Assembly: GCA_900756555.1 (NCBI GenBank)
Contig: CAAEKP010000001.1
Location: forward strand, 1-24,979
Length of the DNA: 24,979 nt
Direction of reading: 5' to 3'
DNA from: Peptococcaceae bacterium
GTDB taxonomy: Bacteria; Bacillota; Peptococcia; Peptococcales; Peptococcaceae
Below the pieces are notes generated by a model. It was given only the letters and a program-made list of their open reading frames with translations, had not been told where the DNA came from and ran no database searches. Shown here one piece after another: positions 21,861-24,979 of this stretch; position 1 is the stretch's first letter; the number at the start of each line of letters is the position of its first letter. The translations under genes were made by a program, and so were the position numbers.

Positions 21861-24692
21861 ATGAACGATACAGAACAACGCCAGGCGGCGCAGCAGTTTG
21901 CAGATAACTGGAAAAATCGTGGCGATGAAAAACAGGATACGCAGTCTTTTTGGCTGGCGTTATTGCAGAAAGTATTTGGGATAGCGGATCCAGAACATTA
22001 TATTTCTTTTGAAGTGCCAGTAAAATATGAGGTGCTGCAAGAAGGAAAGTTAGTAACACATACCAATTTTATTGATGGATATATAGAAAGAGCAGAAGTG
22101 TTGATTGAACAGAAAGGTAAACATATTAATCTGCGTAAGGGTGAAGTGCAGTCCGATGGAAGTTTGCTTACGCCATATTTACAGGCTAAACGTTATGCTG
22201 GCAATCTGGAATATGGCCGACATCCTCGCTGGATTGTAGTTTGTAATTTCACTACATTTGAAATTTATGATATGAAAAATCCAAATGGTGAGCCACAGGT
22301 GGTGGCGTTAGCGGATTTGGAGAAAGAATACCATCGGTTGCAGTTTTTGGTGGACGCAGGCGATGAGAATATCGAAAAAGAAACAGAGGTGTCTGTAGAA
22401 GCTGGGAAGGTAGTTGGGCAACTGTACGATGCTTTTTTAGAGCAATATGCTGACCCTACTGCGGATGAAACGCTGAAAAGTTTGAACAAATTATGTGTAC
22501 GGTTGGTATTTTGCTTGTATGCAGAAGATGCTGGAATCTTTGGGCGGCATGGAATGTTCCATGAATATCTTGCTGAGTTTGACACTAAGGGGATGCGCAA
22601 AGCTTTAGTGGAATTATTCCGCGTGCTGGATCAGCCGGAAGCAGCAAGGGACAAGTACCTAAAAGAAGATAACCCCAAATTAGCGGCATTTCCGTATGTG
22701 AATGGCGGATTGTTCTCGGAAGAAAACATTGAAATACCACCGTTCACCGATGAACTGCGTGAATTGTTATTGGAAAAAGCAAGTTCTGATTTTGACTGGT
22801 CAGAAATTAGCCCAACAATTTTTGGTGCTGTGTTTGAAAGTACATTAAATCAGGAAACAAGGCGAAAAGGCGGTATGCATTATACCTCCATTGAAAATAT
22901 TCACAAGGTAATTGACCCGCTGTTTCTGGATGATTTGAAACAAGAATTAGAAGAAATCAAACAGATTGATGTGGAGAAAACGAGAAACGCGAAATTAGAT
23001 GCCTTTCAGAAAAAGTTAGCTGGTTTGACCTTTTTAGACCCTGCTTGCGGTTCTGGTAACTTTTTAACAGAAACCTTCTTGTCCTTGCGCCACTTAGAAA
23101 ATGAAATGCTGAAACAGCGGCGCAGTGCGCAAATTGTGTTTGGGGTAATGGATAATCCAGTGCAGGTTTCCATTCAGCAGTTTTATGGGATTGAGATTAA
23201 CGATTTTGCGGTAGCTGTAGCCAAAACAGCGTTGTGGATAGCAGAAGACCAGATGTTGAAAGAAACAATGAATATTGTAAATATGCCATTGGATTTCCTG
23301 CCGTTGAAAACCTATAACAATATCGCAGAAGGCAATGCGTTACGGATGGACTGGGAAGATGTTGTACCAAAGGACAAGCTAAATTATATTATGGGAAATC
23401 CGCCGTTCGTCGGCTACTCTTTGCAAAGTAAGGAACAGAAAGAAGATATTCTAACTTTATATGTGGATGAAAAAGGGAAACCTTATAAGACAGCAGGAAA
23501 AATTGATTATGTATCGGGATGGTATTGGAAAGCTTCTGTATTGATGCAACATACCGGCATTCGCACTGCTTTCGTGTCCACCAATTCCATCACGCAAGGC
23601 GAACAGGTTGCAGGTGTATGGAAACCGCTGTATGACCGCTTTGGCGTGCATATTGATTTTGCACATCGTACATTCCGTTGGGATAGTGAAGCTAGTTTGA
23701 AAGCACATGTGCATTGTGTTATTGTAGGATTCAGTGAGGCGATGAATCCAGCGGTGCGAAGATTATATCAAGGTGACCGTGTGGAACAGGTAGAAAATAT
23801 TAATCCATATTTAATAGATGCGCCGAATATTTTTATAGAAAGCAGAAAAAGACCAATATGTGATGTGACAGAAATGGTGTATGGAAACAAAGCTACAGAT
23901 GGTGGTAATCTATATTTAACACCGGAAGAAAGAAAAATGGTATTACAAAATGAACCGACAATCGAAAAGTTTATTAAAAAGATTTATGGTGCTGAAGAAT
24001 ATATTAAAAATCAAGAAAGATATTGCTTGTGGTTAGTAGGAGCATCTCCAACTGAAATGAATAGATCTCCGTTTATAAAAAAACGAGTTGCAGCGGTTAA
24101 AGAATTTCGATTAAGTAGTAGCAAACTTGCAACTCAAAAAAGCGCAGAGAGGTCGACATTATTTCAAGAGGTGCGGCAACCTGATAACACTTATGTAATC
24201 GTTCCGAGAGTATCTTCAGAAAGGCGAAGATATGTACCAATGGGTTTTGTTTTTCCAGATATTATAGTTAATGATGCGGTACAAATTATACCGAATGCAA
24301 CATTGTATGAGTTTGGTATTCTAACATCTAATGTTCACATGGCATGGATGCGAACAGTTTGTGGGCGGTTAAAAAGTGATTATCGCTATTCAAAAGATAT
24401 TGTTTACAACAATTTCCCTTGGCCGGATCCAACGGATGCCCAGAAAACAAAGATTGAGCAGACCGCACAGGCTATTTTAGATGCTCGTGCATTATATCCT
24501 GATAGTTCCTTAGCAGACTTATATGATGAATTGACTATGCCACCAGAATTGCGCAAGGCACATCAGCAGAATGACAAAGCGGTTATGGATGCCTATGGTT
24601 TTAAGAAAGGTACAGAGGCTTACACCAGCGAATCCGCTTGCGTAGCAGAACTGATGAAAATGTATCAGAAGTTGGTGGAGAAACAAAAATAA
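21861..24692 (+). CDS. Single-chain restriction-modification enzyme, MmeI-like (type IIL/IIG)
   Basis: This 943-residue protein joins nuclease, adenine methyltransferase and target recognition in one chain. The N-terminal nuclease has D72, E83-Q-K85 and a Q in YLQAKRYAG, close to the D-EXK arrangement of MmeI. A helical linker follows (about 160-370). The methyltransferase has DPACGSGNF starting at D393 (SAM binding) and NPPF at 513-516 (N6-adenine catalysis). The target recognition domain is expected at about 650-840, and the MmeI-type C-terminus has NNFPWP near 850 then MPPELRKAH and AYGFKKG. MmeI-family enzymes methylate one strand of an asymmetric site and cut about 20 bases away. The ATG at 21861 follows GAGGGAGG; longer in-frame starts lack support. 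The gene is intact and stands alone. Confidence 0.93.
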   Translation: MNDTEQRQAAQQFADNWKNRGDEKQDTQSFWLALLQKVFGIADPEHYISFEVPVKYEVLQEGKLVTHTNFIDGYIERAEVLIEQKGKHINLRKGEVQSDGSLLTPYLQAKRYAGNLEYGRHPRWIVVCNFTTFEIYDMKNPNGEPQVVALADLEKEYHRLQFLVDAGDENIEKETEVSVEAGKVVGQLYDAFLEQYADPTADETLKSLNKLCVRLVFCLYAEDAGIFGRHGMFHEYLAEFDTKGMRKALVELFRVLDQPEAARDKYLKEDNPKLAAFPYVNGGLFSEENIEIPPFTDELRELLLEKASSDFDWSEISPTIFGAVFESTLNQETRRKGGMHYTSIENIHKVIDPLFLDDLKQELEEIKQIDVEKTRNAKLDAFQKKLAGLTFLDPACGSGNFLTETFLSLRHLENEMLKQRRSAQIVFGVMDNPVQVSIQQFYGIEINDFAVAVAKTALWIAEDQMLKETMNIVNMPLDFLPLKTYNNIAEGNALRMDWEDVVPKDKLNYIMGNPPFVGYSLQSKEQKEDILTLYVDEKGKPYKTAGKIDYVSGWYWKASVLMQHTGIRTAFVSTNSITQGEQVAGVWKPLYDRFGVHIDFAHRTFRWDSEASLKAHVHCVIVGFSEAMNPAVRRLYQGDRVEQVENINPYLIDAPNIFIESRKRPICDVTEMVYGNKATDGGNLYLTPEERKMVLQNEPTIEKFIKKIYGAEEYIKNQERYCLWLVGASPTEMNRSPFIKKRVAAVKEFRLSSSKLATQKSAERSTLFQEVRQPDNTYVIVPRVSSERRRYVPMGFVFPDIIVNDAVQIIPNATLYEFGILTSNVHMAWMRTVCGRLKSDYRYSKDIVYNNFPWPDPTDAQKTKIEQTAQAILDARALYPDSSLADLYDELTMPPELRKAHQQNDKAVMDAYGFKKGTEAYTSESACVAELMKMYQKLVEKQK

Positions 24693-24709
24693 TATAAAAT
24701 TTAACCATT

Positions 24710-24752
24710 CCACTCTATCTGGAACAATTTGTTCCGGGTAGGGTGGTTTTTT
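24710..24752 (+). terminator. Strong terminator after the restriction-modification gene
   Basis: Arms 24710-24726 and 24730-24746 form a 17-bp stem with three G-U pairs and a 3-base loop, followed by six T (24747-24752). It starts 17 bases after the stop codon. Confidence 0.95.
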
Positions 24753-24848
24753 GATGCAAGGGATTCTCCTGCGATTGCCCGATATTTCTATTTATCTGGA
24801 AAATAAAAACAGGAATCAGCGTTCTATTGTAGAATATTTCCAGTAAAG

Positions 24849-24882
24849 CATCTGCACAGAAGTTCCGTATCTGTGGCAGATG
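24849..24882. repeat. Long hairpin near the right edge
   Basis: CATCTGC then ACAGA (24849-24860) pair with TCTGT (24870-24874) then GCAGATG (24876-24882): 12 bp with one bulged G and a 9-base loop. No T tract follows on either strand. It could be part of a leader RNA or an element boundary. I see no gene in 24753-24979. Confidence 0.5.
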
Positions 24883-24930
24883 TAGTGGCAGAATCAAATT
24901 AAAATAGATAGCAGGGTTAGCAGCAAGAGA

Positions 24931-24960
24931 ACGACAGAACATTTTAGTAAAGAATATAAT
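24931..24960 (+). promoter_or_regulatory. Promoter pointing out of the right edge
   Basis: A perfect TATAAT (24955-24960) has ACGACA (24931-24936, 4 of 6) 18 bases upstream. A rightward gene probably begins just beyond the window. Confidence 0.5.
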
Positions 24961-24979
24961 ACACTGCCCAAACAAAAAA

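Noticed and set aside
24715..24975. 86-codon minus-strand frame at the right edge
   Set aside because: It starts near the window end, runs through the terminator of the restriction-modification gene and shows no recognisable domain.
1..24979. tRNA, rRNA, CRISPR array, insertion sequence or known riboswitch
   Set aside because: Looking through all intergenic stretches I saw no cloverleaf, regular spaced repeats, transposase or recognisable aptamer; a tRNAscan and Infernal run would settle it.

Overview
This 25-kb window looks like chromosomal DNA of an anaerobic Bacillota, with moderate G+C and CTG/CGC-rich codon use. It contains a yabM-yabN(mazG)-hup-yabO type gene order, a TAXI-type TRAP transporter, a SpoIID-domain lipoprotein and an AAA-ATPase/PDDEXK_9 protein of the kind common in gut Firmicutes. 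The sporulation genes yabP/yabQ, which follow yabO in spore formers, are absent. I infer an asporogenous lineage, perhaps Negativicutes (Acidaminococcaceae/Phascolarctobacterium-like), but the sequence does not prove this.

Layout. (1) 1-3147: a divergent promoter region, then three overlapping plus-strand genes: a polytopic GT-C-type glycosyltransferase, a GtrB-like family 2 polyprenyl-phosphate glycosyltransferase and a GtrA-like flippase. Together they resemble a complete sugar-transfer cassette for decorating a cell-surface polymer. (2) 3206-6328: uvrC, a YvlD/phage-holin-4-family membrane protein and a Cof-type HAD phosphatase, probably one operon. (3) 6399-7154: an RsuA-family pseudouridine synthase with foreign-looking codon use and a strong terminator. 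(4) 7173-9844, minus strand: two EamA/DMT permeases and a PAP2 phosphatase. Between the two permeases lies a plus-strand terminator-like hairpin with no recognisable gene in front of it. (5) 9941-11599, minus: guaB, an IMP dehydrogenase that resembles the Tritrichomonas foetus enzyme, with its own promoter and terminator. (6) 11659-15421, minus: a TAXI TRAP operon (binding lipoprotein, DUF1850 protein, fused 4TM/12TM permease) with an inverted repeat over the likely promoter. (7) 15475-19922, plus: lipid II/polysaccharide flippase (YabM/SpoVB type), MazG, HU, RqcP/YabO and a SpoIID-domain lipoprotein. The last has its ribosome-binding site inside a terminator-like hairpin. (8) 19968-24752, plus: an AAA-ATPase with a PD-(D/E)XK nuclease domain, then a single-chain MmeI-like (type IIL/IIG) restriction-modification enzyme, each ending in or preceded by a strong terminator. 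(9) 24753-24979: no gene, but a long hairpin and a good promoter pointing out of the window.

Most of the window is housekeeping: DNA repair, nucleotide metabolism, ribosome rescue and envelope building. The accessory material is the glycosylation cassette at the left and the ATPase/nuclease plus restriction-modification pair at the right. I found no tRNA, rRNA, CRISPR array or insertion sequence. I do not see a clearly new system. The best leads are the restriction-modification locus with its upstream palindrome, the protozoan-type GuaB, the orphan terminator at 8301-8368 and the RBS/terminator overlap at 18906-18944.
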